The translations under genes and the position numbers were made by a program. A stretch of DNA of 64,000 bases, from positions 17,537,127 to 17,601,126 of the forward strand of contig JAKSZU010000026.1 in the NCBI GenBank assembly GCA_026018925.1. The letters are read 5' to 3'. This DNA is from Tupaia tana (Eukaryota > Chordata > Mammalia > Scandentia > Tupaiidae). Within the stretch, counting starts at the first letter, position 1; each line of letters opens with the position of its first letter. Positions 11,257 to 22,048 of this stretch are shown here, piece after piece. Below the pieces are notes generated by a model. That model saw only the letters and a list, made by a program, of their open reading frames with translations. It searched no databases and was not told the DNA's origin.

Positions 11257-11507
11257 GGGCCCAGCCCAGTGGCACAGCCATTAGGATACTGAAAGGCATT
11301 GCTAGAAGCCGCATGGCGGACTGTGGGTTCAGATCCCTGGCCCAGTCACCCTGAGACACTTTAAGTATGTGTGCATGTGCCCAAGATCCTGATGAGTTGA
11401 GGGAGTAGGGGAAGGGGCATGACAACACCAAATGGAGGGAGTTTCTTTCTCTTTCTCACTTTCTCTTATGCAGGTACGTATGCTAACATAAATTGTTTTA
11501 AAAAGAA
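11257..11507 (+). mobile_element. SINE S1-related, older subfamily
   Basis: 'CCCAGCCCAGTGGCACAGCC' head with an insertion relative to the young head ('GAAAGGCATTGCTAGAAGCC'), then 'GGTTCAGATCCC' at the B-box position. The body and tail are degraded. Confidence 0.65.
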
Positions 11508-11516
11508 AGCAATGCA

Positions 11517-11767
11517 GAGGACAGCAAGTGACATAGTGGTTAAGGAGTTGGACTCCCACGTGGTTCAAGTCCTGGACCCAGTGGCATGAAACTCACTCCA
11601 GGCATATGTGCCAGCATGCCTAAAGTCCCCAGAGGAAAATGGAGGAGAAGGGATTGTAGTATGGTCATTCCCCCTGGGGAAGGGGTGATTTCTCGTTTTC
11701 TGTCTCTCTATCTCTCTGGCAAGCACATGCATCCCATAGCAAATCTCTCTCAAAAAGAGAAAGAGAT
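11517..11767 (+). mobile_element. SINE S1, long form
   Basis: 'GCAAGTGACATAGTGGTTAA' head lacking about 10 bp between the anticodon region and B box, then an otherwise intact body ending 'CATCCCATAGCAAATCTCTC'. Follows another S1-type copy almost directly. Confidence 0.88.
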
Positions 11768-12627
11768 GCACACAAGAAACTGTCATGTGACCTCAGTCCA
11801 GCCAATCAGATGCTCTCTCTCAAGATTGTACCCTTAGTGAATCTGTGAATGATGCAGTTCTTGGCTCTCTCACCTCCTGCTCCTTCCCTGATTCATTTCC
11901 ACTCTCTAAACCTCCTGTGCAAAACCTCTTGCCAATTCTGGAATATTGAGGCTATGCATAGAATAAATTAAGTTTTGCTTAAGCCAGTCAGAATTGGCAT
12001 ATGTTTCTTATAGTCCTGTCCCGACTGATACACTGCTTTTTCCATATTTTCTGGAATAAATATATGTTTCTTTTATACTTGGGTAGGGGTAGGGTGTAGA
12101 GAATAAAGTCCTTTCTAAAGTACTAAAATGCTCAGGCCACCTTAAAACTCTTCCTAAGCATGTCTTTCTTCTTGCCTGAATAACATATTTCTCACCTCAT
12201 TCAGACACAGACATACACAAATCCACTGAGTTAAAAAAGGAGGAGGAAGGTGTAACCTGTAGGGTTTTGGCACTGAGTCAAAATACCATTCAGTCAGTCG
12301 ATTGTCACCCAATACTATGCTTTTCTGAACACTGGCAAAACACAGCTTGTACTGATGGCTGTCGATAGCATAGAAGATCCCTGAGACGTGAAAACAATTT
12401 CTGGCTCCGTTTTCTACATTTCTCTTAGAACCTCTGATACTCTTGAGACAGAGATGACCAGACTCACTGAAAGAAGCTCTAAAGCCAGGGGCCTGTTGAG
12501 AGCTAGGTGTTGAAGAATTAAGGACAATGAGGTGGCTTAATCATGGTTATTTTAAGAAAATCCAACTAAATGCTCTGGAGCAAAGAGGGGGCAGGTGGAA
12601 AGAGGGAGAATGAAAGAGGGAAATCTG
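11768..12627. other. Intergenic sequence, no gene recognised
   Basis: Includes a degraded area with 'AATAAATTAAG' and several short direct similarities to old LTR-type sequence near 11840-12030, which I cannot assign. No coding signal. Confidence 0.35.
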
Positions 12628-12876
12628 GGACCAGCAAATGGCATAATGGTTATGCTACTGGACTCCCACATAGTCGAACATGGATCGAGTCCCTGACCTG
12701 GTAGCTTAAACTCATGCCAGGCACATGCATGTGTGTACCCAAAATTCTAAGAGGAAAATGGAGGAGAAGGGACTGCAGCATAGCCATCCCCCCTGGGGGG
12801 TGATTTCTTACTTTCTGTCCGGCAAGCATATGCACCCTACAGCAAAACTCTCTTAAAGAAAAAGAAAGAAAGGGGG
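12627..12876 (+). mobile_element. SINE S1, long form
   Basis: 'GGGACCAGCAAATGGCATAA' head. The CT tract is shortened so that 'TTACTTTCTGTCCGGCAAGC' runs straight into the terminus. Flanked by related GAAAGAGGGAAA-type sequence, probably its duplication. Confidence 0.9.
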
Positions 12877-13043
12877 AAAACCTACACCGCTGGAAATTAT
12901 TGCCAGAATTCAAACGAATAGTGTATTAAACTCACTTAAATGGTGTCTGACAAGTCCTGAATAAAGTGGCAGCTACGTAGGGTAATGGTTAAGTATAGTG
13001 GGTTCTGAAGTCAGGGCATGTGGGTTAAAAGTCCTAGATCTAT

Positions 13044-13312
13044 GGGACCAGCAGTTAGCGTAATGGCTATGTCGCTGGACTCCCACGTCGTCGACCGCGG
13101 TTCGAGTCCCGGACCCGGCGGCTTAAACTCACGCCGGGTGCGTGTGCGTGCGTGCCCGAGATCCCGAGAGGAGAATGGAGGAGAAGGGATTGCGGCATGA
13201 CCATCCCCCCTGGGGGGTGATTTCCTGCTTTCTATCTCTCTGTCTCTCTCTGTCTGTCTGGCGAGCGCACGCGCCCTATAGCAAAAACCTCTCCAAAAAA
13301 AGAAAAAAAAAA
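13044..13312 (+). mobile_element. SINE S1, young CpG-rich long form
   Basis: One of the least decayed S1 copies, still rich in CpG ('GTCGTCGACCGCGGTTCGAG'). Its target-site duplication AAAAGTCCTAGATCT is exact at 13027-13041 and 13313-13327. The paralogous block at 15.5 kb shows the unoccupied site. Confidence 0.96.
13056..13109 (+). promoter_or_regulatory. Internal RNA polymerase III promoter of young S1 (A and B boxes)
   Basis: TAGCGTAATGG at 13056-13066 fits the A box, and GGTTCGAGTCC at 13099-13109 fits the B box consensus GGTTCGANTCC. The spacing of about 33 bp between boxes is normal for tRNA-derived SINEs. Activity is inferred, not shown. Confidence 0.8.
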
Positions 13313-13524
13313 AAAAGTCCTAGATCTGATATTTCTATAGTTTCAAATCTCTCTCCACAAGATTCTTACTTGTTGCTCAAACAGCAAAGGAGCAATTATT
13401 TGACACAGCAGGCAAATACATGTTCCAAAATGAGTGAGAGATGGGAGGGTGAATTAAGTCCTAGCTCAGTTAGGCCAAATTCCAATCCTTCCTACTGCAT
13501 GAGTATTCTCAGTGTCATTCTACA

Positions 13525-13660
13525 GCTTCCATATGTATATATCTATGTGTATATATATTATATACATACATATACTTATACATTTATATGTAACATATAT
13601 ACACATACGTGCATGCATGCACACACACACACACACATACATACATATTTACATACGACT
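13525..13660. repeat. Compound TA/CA microsatellite
   Basis: Alternating TATATG/TATACA followed by a (CA)n block at about 13619-13640 and CATA repeats. It creates Tyr/Ile/His-rich meaningless frames. Confidence 0.85.
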
Positions 13661-13894
13661 GTCTCTGAAACACAGCAGTCTAATTTTTCTGGTTCTCTAA
13701 TACAGAAAGAGATTTATCAATGGTAGAAACCAAATTGCTCCTGGTGGGCTTACAAAGAGATATGGTAACATCCTAAGGGAAACTGGAGTATGCATGGGTT
13801 GTCTGACGCCCTCACTTGCCACAAAGCAACTCCTCTGTATGTATTTTGTTTTTCTTTTTTAAAGAAAAAAAATATTTAAAAAAATATTTTGCCA

Positions 13895-14066
13895 GGGGGC
13901 CAGCAGGTCACATGGTAGTTAAAGCACTGGATTCCCACATGGCTGACCATGGTTCGTGTTCCAGACCTGGCAGCTTTCCAGCTTTCTCTCTTTCTCTCTC
14001 TCTCTCTGTCTCTGTCTTTCTCTGTCTCTCTGGTGAGTACATGTGCTCTATAGCAAATTTTTAAAA
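13895..14066 (+). mobile_element. SINE S1, intermediate form
   Basis: The full head (GGGGCCAGCAGGTCACATGG) joins directly to a CT tract and the long-form terminus ('GTGAGTACATGTGCTCTATAGC'), skipping the central body. An A/T-rich tail follows. Possible duplication: AATATTTTGCCAG before and AATAATTGCCAGAG after. Confidence 0.85.
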
Positions 14067-14115
14067 TAACAGTGAATATAAATACAATGAAATAAGTAAT
14101 TTTTAAAAATAATTG

Positions 14116-14366
14116 CCAGAGGGTGCACGCCCTCACCTAAGAGAGAGAGAAAGAGAGAGAGAGAGAGGGAGGGAGGAAGTGCAAAAGTACTCCCCAGGGT
14201 TCATGGTCATGCCGTAATTCCTTCTCCTCTGTTTATCCCTCCTTTTGGGATTTTGGGCATGCATGTCCACGTGTCCAGCACATTTCTCAAGACTAGGTCT
14301 GGGACGAGAACCACATGTTTGGCCATGTGAGACACAGCCACCTTCACCACCATGCCACCGCCAACC
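14116..14366 (-). mobile_element. SINE S1, long form, diverged
   Basis: Reverse orientation: GA-rich tract, 'CTTTTGGGATTTTGGGCATGC', and a head end at 'ACCACCATGCCACCG'. It lies about 50 bp from a plus-strand S1, forming an inverted pair. Confidence 0.82.
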
Positions 14367-15454
14367 TGTGTTTTTTTTCTCTGATCTTCTCCAAACTTGT
14401 AACATAATTTTGATCAGTCTCTCAGCGACCACTGACCAAATGAAATCTGAATGGATAGCAGGGTCACATCCTCCCATTAATTTTGACTATGTTACCTTTT
14501 CTCTTTTTCTCTAGCAAGTTCACAGTTGTCCCAAGAGCAGGTGATTTTGAAACTGACAGAGAGAGAGAGACTCCTGCCTACTGGAATGACAGGCTGACGG
14601 GGAGATCACATGTCTGCTGCCCTGGTCAACGGGTACATGGTGCGCACCTGTGCCTATAAAACTGGCTGGCTAGGGAGGCTGGGAGGAGGAGGCACGGTGG
14701 CATGAGACCCTGTGGAGAGTGCTTGTTTCTCCCCGCCCCTTCAACTCTCATGAAAGGCATAAACTTTTCTAAAAAACGAAGCCCAAATTAGAGTACAAAG
14801 ACACAATAAATTTCAATTGAGAAAGAGAGAGAGGAAAACAGAGGGGGGTTATATAAAAATTTCCCAAGGCAACTGAAAACTGTCATCCAAACATATAAAA
14901 ATGTTCCAGATAGTTTAACGATAAGCAGGAAATTGCTGGAAAAACTAACAGTCATAGAAGGAGAAAATTGCAGTTGAAGGGGGGGATAGAAGGAATTGAG
15001 CTAAGTGTCTGTGTCATAAAGTTTATTATTTTATTAGTTTTAATAGTTGGGTAGATAAGCTAATAGCCATAGGATTTACTTTAAAGATCAACACCATAGA
15101 CTCTGCTGTTTATTATTTGATAGTAATGTGTCTCTAGTGAGGGGAATATTAAATCTCATAAAAAGCTATTCCTGTAGTCTGTCCAGGCCCTTTCTGACTT
15201 GCATACACATGGATTTTCCCCTATGAGTTCACATCTCTGGCAAGAGTTTTGTTTGGATAATACTTACAGGGATTTCTGTTCCTTGGGAATCCATGAGAGC
15301 CATTTCAAGTGCCTAGTTCGGGTTCTATGACCAGAGAATGGAACAGGGCTGTGGAGGGGAGCTGGAGGGGGTTGCCTTTCTTGGAATCCTTTTAGCCAGA
15401 GGGTCATCTTGAATACATTCATAGGATATCGATGGGAATTTGAGTGTGATAGGC
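14367..15454. other. Intergenic sequence, no gene recognised
   Basis: Includes a somewhat GC-richer patch at 14580-14740 with a TATA-like 'CCTATAAAACTGG', which could be an old LTR remnant. I cannot assign it. No coding signal. Confidence 0.35.
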
Positions 15455-15665
15455 GGTACACCTATACCTCTGGAAATTATTACCACCGTTCAAACAAGTA
15501 ATATATTTAACTCACTTAATACAGTGCCTGGTAAGTCCTGAATAACGTTTCAGTTTTGTATGGAAATGATAGTATAGCAAGCAGTAGCAGGTTCTGAACC
15601 CAGTATCTGGGCTAAAAGTCCTAGATCTGACACTTATATCATTTCAAATATCTCCCCAAAAGTTA
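15455..15665 (+). repeat. Local duplication, copy 2 (empty S1 site)
   Basis: Paralogue of 12885-13370. It carries an uninterrupted 'AAAAGTCCTAGATCTGACAC' where copy 1 has the S1 insertion, so it preserves the pre-insertion state. Confidence 0.75.
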
Positions 15666-16097
15666 CTTTTCAATTACATGGAGAAAAAGAGTCACTTTCC
15701 AGTGGAGCAAACCGCAGACACCACCTTAACCAAAGGATCAAAGCTCACTTTAATATACAAGGCACAGAGCCAGCATGTACCTCCTGAGAAAGTTATGTCA
15801 CTTCTACGCTGTTCTGGTCAAAAGCACACAGCATGAAAAAAATAAAAAAGAAAACAAACTAACTAACTAAACAAAAACACATAAAGTGAAATCTAATGTG
15901 ACAAATCCAAGTTGATGAACATTCTATGAAATAACTGGCCTACAGGCTTGAAAACTGTCAATGCATACAATACAATAATGAAGTTCTTCCAGCTTAATAG
16001 AAACTAAAGAAATATGACAATTGAATGAATTGTGTGATTCAGAACTTTTTTCTTTTACTATTCTTTCCTTCATTTATTTTTCTTGTCTTTTTAATAG

Positions 16098-16100
<3 letters not shown>

Positions 16101-16140
<40 letters not shown>

Positions 16141-16310
16141 TCATAGGGCATGCCACACCGCAATCCCTTCTTCTCCATTCTCCTCTTGGGATTCTGGGCA
16201 CATAAGCACATACACCCAGTGTGATTTTCAAGCTGCCAAGTTTGACTTGAACCACAGTTGGCCACATGGGAATCCAGCACCTTAACCACCATGCCACCTT
16301 CTGGTGCCCC
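16101..16310 (-). mobile_element. SINE S1, internally deleted
   Basis: A 39-base T tract, then the terminus 'GTCATAGGGCATG' fuses directly to 'CCACACCGCAATCCC', so the CT/GA-rich section is missing (about 75 bp less than a full copy). The head ends 'CACCTTCTGG'. Confidence 0.9.
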
Positions 16311-16526
16311 TGAAAGTGGATTTGTTTTTCTTGTCTGTGAAAGTGAATGAAGAAAGACACACCTCACAGGGTCTTCCTATCAGGATCCATCCCAGTCTCA
16401 GCTGTCCGAGATCATGAAGCGTGTGCACACGTAGCCAGCACACTTGGAGAGCTCCCCGGATGCAGACTCTCACCCTTTCCCCTGTGGGTTCAGTTGAGCT
16501 ACCACCGTGCCATCACCAAAGCTCAC
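16311..16526 (-). mobile_element. SINE S2
   Basis: Immediately adjoins the S1 copy. It has 'GTGAATGAAGAAAGACACAC', 'CAGCTGTCCGAGATCAT' and the right end 'GAGCTACCACCGTGCCATCA', shared in pattern with copies at 26.4, 42.6, 50.0 and 62.8 kb. Confidence 0.65.
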
Positions 16527-16942
16527 TTTTTTCTTTCTTTTTTCTCTTTCTCTCACTCTCTTTTGTCTTTTCTTCCTTTTTATTATTTTAGCATAAAGAA
16601 CATTATTGAAACAATATAACAATTGATGAACTATGAACAAAGTCTGTAGACTATCTCATAACAGTGTACCTATATCAATATCAATTCCCTCATTTTAATA
16701 GCTTTACTGTGCTTATGTAAGAGATGATCCTGATTTTTGGGAAATAAACACTAAAGCATGTAGAGTTAAAGGAGCAGTAGCCCTGCAACTGGTTCTCCAC
16801 TGGCTCAGGAAACATTAGAAGCAGAAGAATAAAGCAAATGAGACAATGTGTTGACATTTGGGAGACCTGGAGAAAGGAGACATAAGAATTCTTTGCAACT
16901 TTGGGTCTGAAATTAGGTCAAAATAAGAAATTTAAGAACAAT

Positions 16943-17168
16943 GGAGCCAGCAGATAACATAATGTTTAAAGCACTAGGTTCCCACGTGGTTGTCTGTGGT
17001 TCAAGTCCCAGACCTGGCAGCTTGAAACTTACACAGGGCACATGTGCGTGCATGCCCGAAATCCTGAGAGAAAAATGGAGGAGAAGGGTTTGCAGCATGG
17101 CCATCCTCCCAGGGGGTGATTTCTCAGTCTGTATCTGTCTCTTTGGCAAGCATATATGTCCTACAGCG

Positions 17169-17197
<29 letters not shown>
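16943..17197 (+). mobile_element. SINE S1, long form
   Basis: 'GGAGCCAGCAGATAACATAA' head, 'GGTTCAAGTCCC' B box, terminus 'GTCCTACAGCG' and a pure A tract of about 29 bases. Confidence 0.92.
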
Positions 17198-17200
<3 letters not shown>

Positions 17201-17202
17201 CA

Positions 17203-17310
17203 AAGAAAGGGAAGGGAAGGGCAAGGGAAAGGAGGGGAAGAGGAAGGAGGGGAAGGAGACGGAAGGGAACAGAAAGGAAAGGAAGAAAGGGAAGAAAGAA
17301 GAAAATTCAA
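17203..17310 (+). repeat. GGGAA/GGAAG-type purine repeat
   Basis: An all-purine stretch built from AAGGG/GGAAG units directly beyond the A tail of the S1 copy, probably grown from that tail. The frames read as Lys/Gly/Glu low-complexity peptide and are not genes. Confidence 0.85.
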
Positions 17311-17651
17311 TGTCAGCTCTGCCAGTCTGGAACTCAGTATGACTTGACTTTTCTGATCCTCAGTTTCCTGATCCCACAATGGGGGATTTAGTAGCAACTT
17401 ATAGGACATTGCTCTTCAGGAGACAGGAACAAAACAGAAAAGCATTAGATATGCAAACTTTAGTTGAGTGAGGAGATGGGAATGCAGTCAAGAATAGGGT
17501 GACAGTCCAGGGCATCTATCATGCATTTCCTCATGAACACTGTGATTTTACTTTTGGCCACAGCTGTTCCCACAAATGAGCTGTGTCGAATCATACGTAT
17601 CAGAGAATCCCTCTTGGAATACTGCATCCCTTTCCATGTTATTTGCAAAAT
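17311..17651. other. Intergenic sequence, no gene recognised
   Basis: Weak MIR-like 'GATCCTCAGTTTCCTGATCC' at about 17355-17375. Otherwise nothing identifiable. Confidence 0.4.
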
Positions 17652-17664
17652 AAATGAGATAATC

Positions 17665-17931
17665 AAGCCAGCCAGTAGCAAGCACTAGATCCCACATGGC
17701 CTCCTGTAGGGATCGAATCTCAGACTTAGCTGCTTGAAAAACACTCACCTGGTGCCTGTGTGTGTGTGCCCAAAATCCCAAAAGAAGGGAAAAGTAGAGA
17801 AGAAATTGTGGCATGATTACTTCCTAATATTGAGGGGTGGTTTCTCCTCCTTCTCCTTCTACCTCTCCTCTCTCGCTCTGTCTCTCTGTCTCTCTTTGGC
17901 AACTGCACATGCTCTTTGGAAAGCTTTTAAA
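17665..17931 (+). mobile_element. SINE S1, long form, diverged
   Basis: Partly degraded head lacking part of the A-box region, then body and CT tract. Target-site duplication AAATGAGATAATC is exact at 17652-17664 and 17932-17944, despite the divergence of the insert. Confidence 0.9.
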
Positions 17932-17944
17932 AAATGAGATAATC

Positions 17945-18541
17945 TATGACGAGGGTTTAGCACATTATCTGGTGCACAGTAGGGGCTTAAGCCATTATGT
18001 TAAATTAATTCTACTTAATTAATAGCAACATGTTGTTTAATTATTCCCAGAAAACTTCCTGTGTGCCTCACCACCATATGTTTTGCTTTTGTTAGCCAGT
18101 CAAGTAGAAGATCTTTCTAGAAAGTCAGGTTTTCTCAGGGAAGGACATTCTGTCAGAGTGTCAGGCAGATGATATCACCTGCCAGTTTCATCTCAGTTTC
18201 AAGACGGGCGTCTGCAGTAGCCAAGACTACAGTGCAAAGGAGTTTTCTTAAACCCTCGCCTGGTTGAGGGTTCATGGTGAGCAATTCTAAGCCCAAGTGA
18301 TAAGGGAAGGTAAATCAGTATGAAATTAACCAGGCTATGATCCAGTTCTTCATAACCAGAGCTCTACAGTTTTCTGCCCTTTATGAGAATTCCCTGTGGA
18401 TTTCTTTCTACCCTTTCTTAACCACCTCTTCCTGATCCCTATGACTATACATAGAAAAGCACCCACTTGCCTAAGTAAACCAAACCCTGTTTTTTTCAAT
18501 CCTTACATTTCCAAAAGTCCCACCTTAAGAAAACCTCTCTT
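17945..18541. other. Intergenic sequence, no gene recognised
   Basis: A possible L2/MIR-type tail at 17945-18010 ('TTAGCACATTATCTGGTGCA') surrounds the preceding S1 insertion. The rest is unassigned. Confidence 0.4.
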
Positions 18542-18725
18542 GGGGACCAGCAGTTGGTGTGGTGGTTAAGGTGCTGGACATTCCCACATGGCCAACCACA
18601 GTTTGAGTCCCAGACCTGGTGGCTTGCTTTCTCACTTTCCTTCTCTCTCTTTCTCTCTCATCAAATTAAAATAAATGAATGAATAAATAAATAAAATTAA
18701 ATAAATAATTCTTTTTTTTTTTAAA
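18542..18725 (+). mobile_element. SINE S1, short form
   Basis: 'GGGGACCAGCAGTTGGTGTG' head, 'GGTGGCTTGCTTTCTCACTT', 'CTCATCAAATTAAAATAAAT' and an (AATA)n tail. A T-rich run follows. Target-site duplication not clear. Confidence 0.9.
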
Positions 18726-18726
18726 G

Positions 18727-19234
18727 AAAGAAAGAAAGCCAGCCTCTTTCTAATGCCTTGCAATGTCATTCCTGAGCCACCCAGAAAACAACACTCCAAC
18801 GTCTTATCAAATTGGTCTTGGGCCATAGGGAGCTAACATCCAAGGGGCAAGGCAAAGGCTGGTCTGAAATACTGGGTCCATTCCTGAGAACTGAGGCTTC
18901 TCTGAGAGCTAAGAACCCAACATTGCTCCAAAGATACCAAAGGCAATGCATCAAAAAATGTATGTAAGGGACTCTCAACCCAGAATTCTTAGTGGAAATC
19001 TAGTAGGACTCACCACAATCTTACATCCTATAGTCAGCTCTGGATGGTGTATACATCACTATCTTCTTGACCTTGCTAACCACCATTTCTCCTTTATCCC
19101 TTCTTCTTCACAAGACATTTTGTCCCATAAAACTTTAGTCTAGGTTCCCTCCTACTGCTAGGCACTCCATATCCTGTGCTTCCCCATGTAGTTGCCCATA
19201 ATATATCGTTGTAATTCATTAACTCTAGGTATAC
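18727..19234. other. Intergenic sequence, no gene recognised
   Basis: An AAAG run at its start (about 18723-18740), then unassigned single-copy-looking DNA. Confidence 0.4.
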
Positions 19235-19425
19235 AAAGACACAGCTGACATTTACTGAAGATGTACTATTAGCCACATTCAATAGGCTTTGCAGATCTTA
19301 ACTCTTTCAATCTCTCAATGAAACTCTAAAGCTAATGTTATTATTCTCCTTGATAGATAAGGAAACTGAGGACCAGTGAGGTGAAAAGAGTTGTCTAAAG
19401 TCACACAGCCAGTAAGGGACTGACG
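19235..19425 (-). mobile_element. MIR SINE, antisense
   Basis: Antisense MIR hallmarks in order: 'GACATTTACTGAAGATGTAC', 'GATAAGGAAACTGAGGACCA' and 'AGTCACACAGCCAGTAAGGG'. Confidence 0.85.
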
Positions 19426-19746
19426 GAAGATCATACCCATGCTGTCTTGTTGCAATTTTATGTGGATATTTGGGCATTTTGTATGAGTATATCCCACAAA
19501 AGGTGCCTACCTTCAGAATCTGGAAGAAAGCACTGATAGAAGAACACTGGCTGGAACCCAGAGAAAATAGTGCAAGGTGTGGAGGGGTGTCTGTACTCTT
19601 TACCAAATAGCCTTAGTTCTCATCTACCAGTCTACATAAGAGACTCCTAGTTCCTGGGCACTCATGGTTGTATAAAGTCATGTGACTACTGCTGGCCAAT
19701 AGGCTCTGAGCAGAGTTCTCTATGTCACCTCCGGGTTGCAAGTTTT

Positions 19747-20025
19747 TTTTTTTTGTTTGTTTGTTTTTTCTTTTTTTTTTTGGAGAGGTTTTTGCTATAG
19801 GGTGCGTGCGCTCGCCAGACAGACAGAGAGAGACAGAAAGCAGGAAATCACCCCCCAGGGAGGATGGCCACGCCGCAATCCCTTCTCCTCCATTCTCCTC
19901 TTGGGATCTTGGGCACGCACGCACACGCGCCCGGCGTGAGTTTAAGCCGCCGGGTCCGGGACTCGAACCGCGGTCGACTATGTGGGAGTCCAGCGACATA
20001 GTCATTACGCTAACTGCTGGTCCCA
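19747..20025 (-). mobile_element. SINE S1, young CpG-rich long form
   Basis: Among the best preserved copies: 'GGGACTCGAACCGCGGTCGA' and 'CGCACGCACACGCGCCCGGC' keep their CpGs. Flanked by CCGGGTTGCAAGTTTT (from 19731) and a near-identical copy after 20026. Likely a recent insertion. Confidence 0.95.
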
Positions 20026-20041
20026 CCCGGGTTGCAAGTTT

Positions 20042-20947
20042 TAACAGCTAATGTGAAAACTTTCCAAATTCCCTTTCTCACTGCCATGAACACTGACAAT
20101 GTTTGAGATGGCAGCCCCTTCATCAGCCTGGGTCCCTAAGTGATTCCAATAAGTAGAAACCCCTGAGATCCATGATATAAAAAGTAATATTAGTATAAAA
20201 TATAACTGTTGCTTTAGGCCCTGGGGATTTTCTGGATTTTTTTTTAGATCAGCATAATCTGTCTGATAAATTACAAAAGCAAAGCAATATAGCCAAGTGA
20301 TAACTGGATGTTTTTAATTATACAGAAGTTAATATAATTGTATTGATTAGTAATTTCAAAGTTTTTGAGCCTAAGATCTGTTCTCTTTGTCAAAGGGATA
20401 TAGCAAGCTAAAGAACAGAGTTAAATGCTAGCACTAAACTCCATCAAGTTATCAGAATGATTAAATGAGAACGGAGAAGAAATTACACTCTCACTTATGT
20501 TTCAGATTTAATGTAAGTACAACCTAGCTCAGACAGTGGCCAAAATCCCACTCATAGATCACACTAAGTACAACCAAGATAACCCCCTCCTTTGTGTCTT
20601 TTGACACATGAGGAGAGAACAAGTTGGGATACAGGAGAAGCTGAGAGGAAAAATTGCATTCCTTTTATCTCCATTGTACTGCTTCCTCAATGCATTCCAG
20701 AAAAGCATAATTGGAAGCTGAGATGCCATTTTTTAATTCTAAGAATTTAAAGGTAGTTACAGAAAATCAATTTCTACTGTACCATGATGGTTTAAAACTT
20801 TATACATTTTTTAACCTAAGAATTTCCCTAGTGGCTGCCAGCTATGTCTTGAGTAATTTTTGAGGTGTAGACCATCCAGGTTTTACAGTGGAGAGGAGCA
20901 TCCCTGAAAGGATGTTACTACTTGACTATCTAAATCATAACTACCTG
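20042..20947. other. AT-rich intergenic sequence
   Basis: No repeat or gene recognised; short frames only. Confidence 0.4.
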
Positions 20948-21185
20948 CGGTCAGTCCTGTTAGTGTAGTGCTTAAGCACTGTGCATGGGTAGCTGGAAGC
21001 CACATGGTTGACCCTGGCCCAGGGGCTTGAAAAACACACCAAGCACATGCACATGAATGCCCCAAATCCCAACAGGATGGAGAAATGGAAGAGAAGGGAT
21101 TGTGGTATGACAACATCCCATCAAGGAATATTTTCCCCCTCCCCATCTCTCTGGTGAGCACACACACACCCTCTGGCAATTTAGA
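20948..21185 (+). mobile_element. SINE S1-related, older subfamily
   Basis: 'CGGTCAGTCCTGTTAGTGTA' head with the same kind of anticodon-arm insertion as the copy at 11257 ('GGGTAGCTGGAAGCCACATG'), then 'CCCCAAATCCCAACAGGATG' and 'CACCCTCTGGCAATTTAG'. The 'CTCTGGCAA' ending distinguishes this subfamily from 'CTATAGCAA'. Confidence 0.75.
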
Positions 21186-21257
21186 AAGAAGAAAGAGGGA
21201 GAGAGAAGGAAGGAATGAGCAAATGAACAAATGAACCACTTAAGAAGTATGTAGAAG

Positions 21258-21380
21258 CATGCAGATTCTCAGACCTACTGAATCTGACTCTTCTGGGGAT
21301 GGAGGCCTAGAAATGTTCATGTTTTTATCAAGTTCCTTAGGGGACTTGATACAATGAAAAATTAAGAAGCTCTGCTCTTA
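21258..21380 (-). mobile_element. MER5-type hAT-Charlie fragment
   Basis: 'AGATTCTCAGACCTACTGAA' and 'AAGAAGCTCTGCTCTTA' fit antisense MER5A with its terminal inverted repeat decayed. Confidence 0.65.
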
Positions 21381-21801
21381 GACTGCGATTTACTAGGAAA
21401 ACAGAGGCTCAGACTTCTAGATATTTGAAGAAAAGTCCAGGGCATAGCCCACCATAAGGACAGTCTAAAGATTTATAAGGTGGCCCCTGGCCTCTTTGAG
21501 TGCCCAGGTATCCAGATGAGCAAGAAGGCCAGCATACATATGCACACCCTTTCCCTAGAGGGTCCCATTTCAGCTCTTGGAGCAGACCAAGGCGTGCAAC
21601 AAACTAGCTCCCAGCTTGTCTACTGGTAATGACCCAGAAGTGGGCACATAGGCCCAGCCAGGGAGGGAAGGATCTATAGTCCATGCCTGGAGAGAGGGGT
21701 TTCAAAAGGAGAGATGTTTTTTTCCATTCTTTTCTTCCAAGGGAAGCAATGAAGCACATATATTCATTTGTGCTTCTGGCCATGGAGTAATCAAGAGGGG
21801 A
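21381..21801. other. Intergenic sequence, no gene recognised
   Basis: Nothing identifiable. Confidence 0.4.
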
Positions 21802-21987
21802 GGGACGAGCAGTTGGCATAATGGTTATGTCACTGGACTCCCATGTAGTTGACCACGGTTCAAGTCCTGGACCCAGTGGCTTAAACTTACACAGGGTGTG
21901 TATGCGTGCATGCCCAAGATCCCAAGAGGAGAATGAAGGAGAAGGGATTGTGGTGTGGCCATCCCCCCTGGGGGTGATTTCTTGCTT

Positions 21988-22048
<61 letters not shown>

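Larger units (their letters stand above)
12885..13370 (+). repeat. Local duplication, copy 1 (interrupted by S1)
   Basis: 12885-13043 plus 13313-13370 align collinearly with 15455-15665, sharing 'CTGGAAATTATT', 'AAGTCCTGAATAA' and 'AAAAGTCCTAGATCTGA'. By eye about 75-80% identical. Part of the unit is MIR-like ('GGGTAATGGTTAAGTATAGT'). The S1 at 13044-13312 is present only in this copy. Confidence 0.75.
15680..16935 (+). mobile_element. Ancient L1 (L1M-type) 3' UTR, interrupted
   Basis: 15690-16060 matches the mammalian-wide L1M 3' region ('GACACCACCTTAACCAAAGG', 'TGACAAATCCAAGTTGATGA'). It resumes at about 16590 ('TGATGAACTATGAACAAAGT') and ends near 16935 ('TCTGAAATTAGGTCAAAATA'). S1 (16101-16310) and S2 (16311-16526) are inserted within it. 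Subfamily not assigned. Confidence 0.7.

Noticed and set aside
13018..13200. Recurring 60-130 codon frames with similar peptides in many places (Met-Ala-Met-Ser-Leu-Asp-Ser-His type).
   Set aside because: All coincide with S1 SINE copies, on either strand. The similarity is that of the repeat, with varying frames and stops.
14641..14680. TATA-like 'CCTATAAAACTGG' as a promoter.
   Set aside because: No associated transcript, initiator or CpG island; at most an old LTR remnant.
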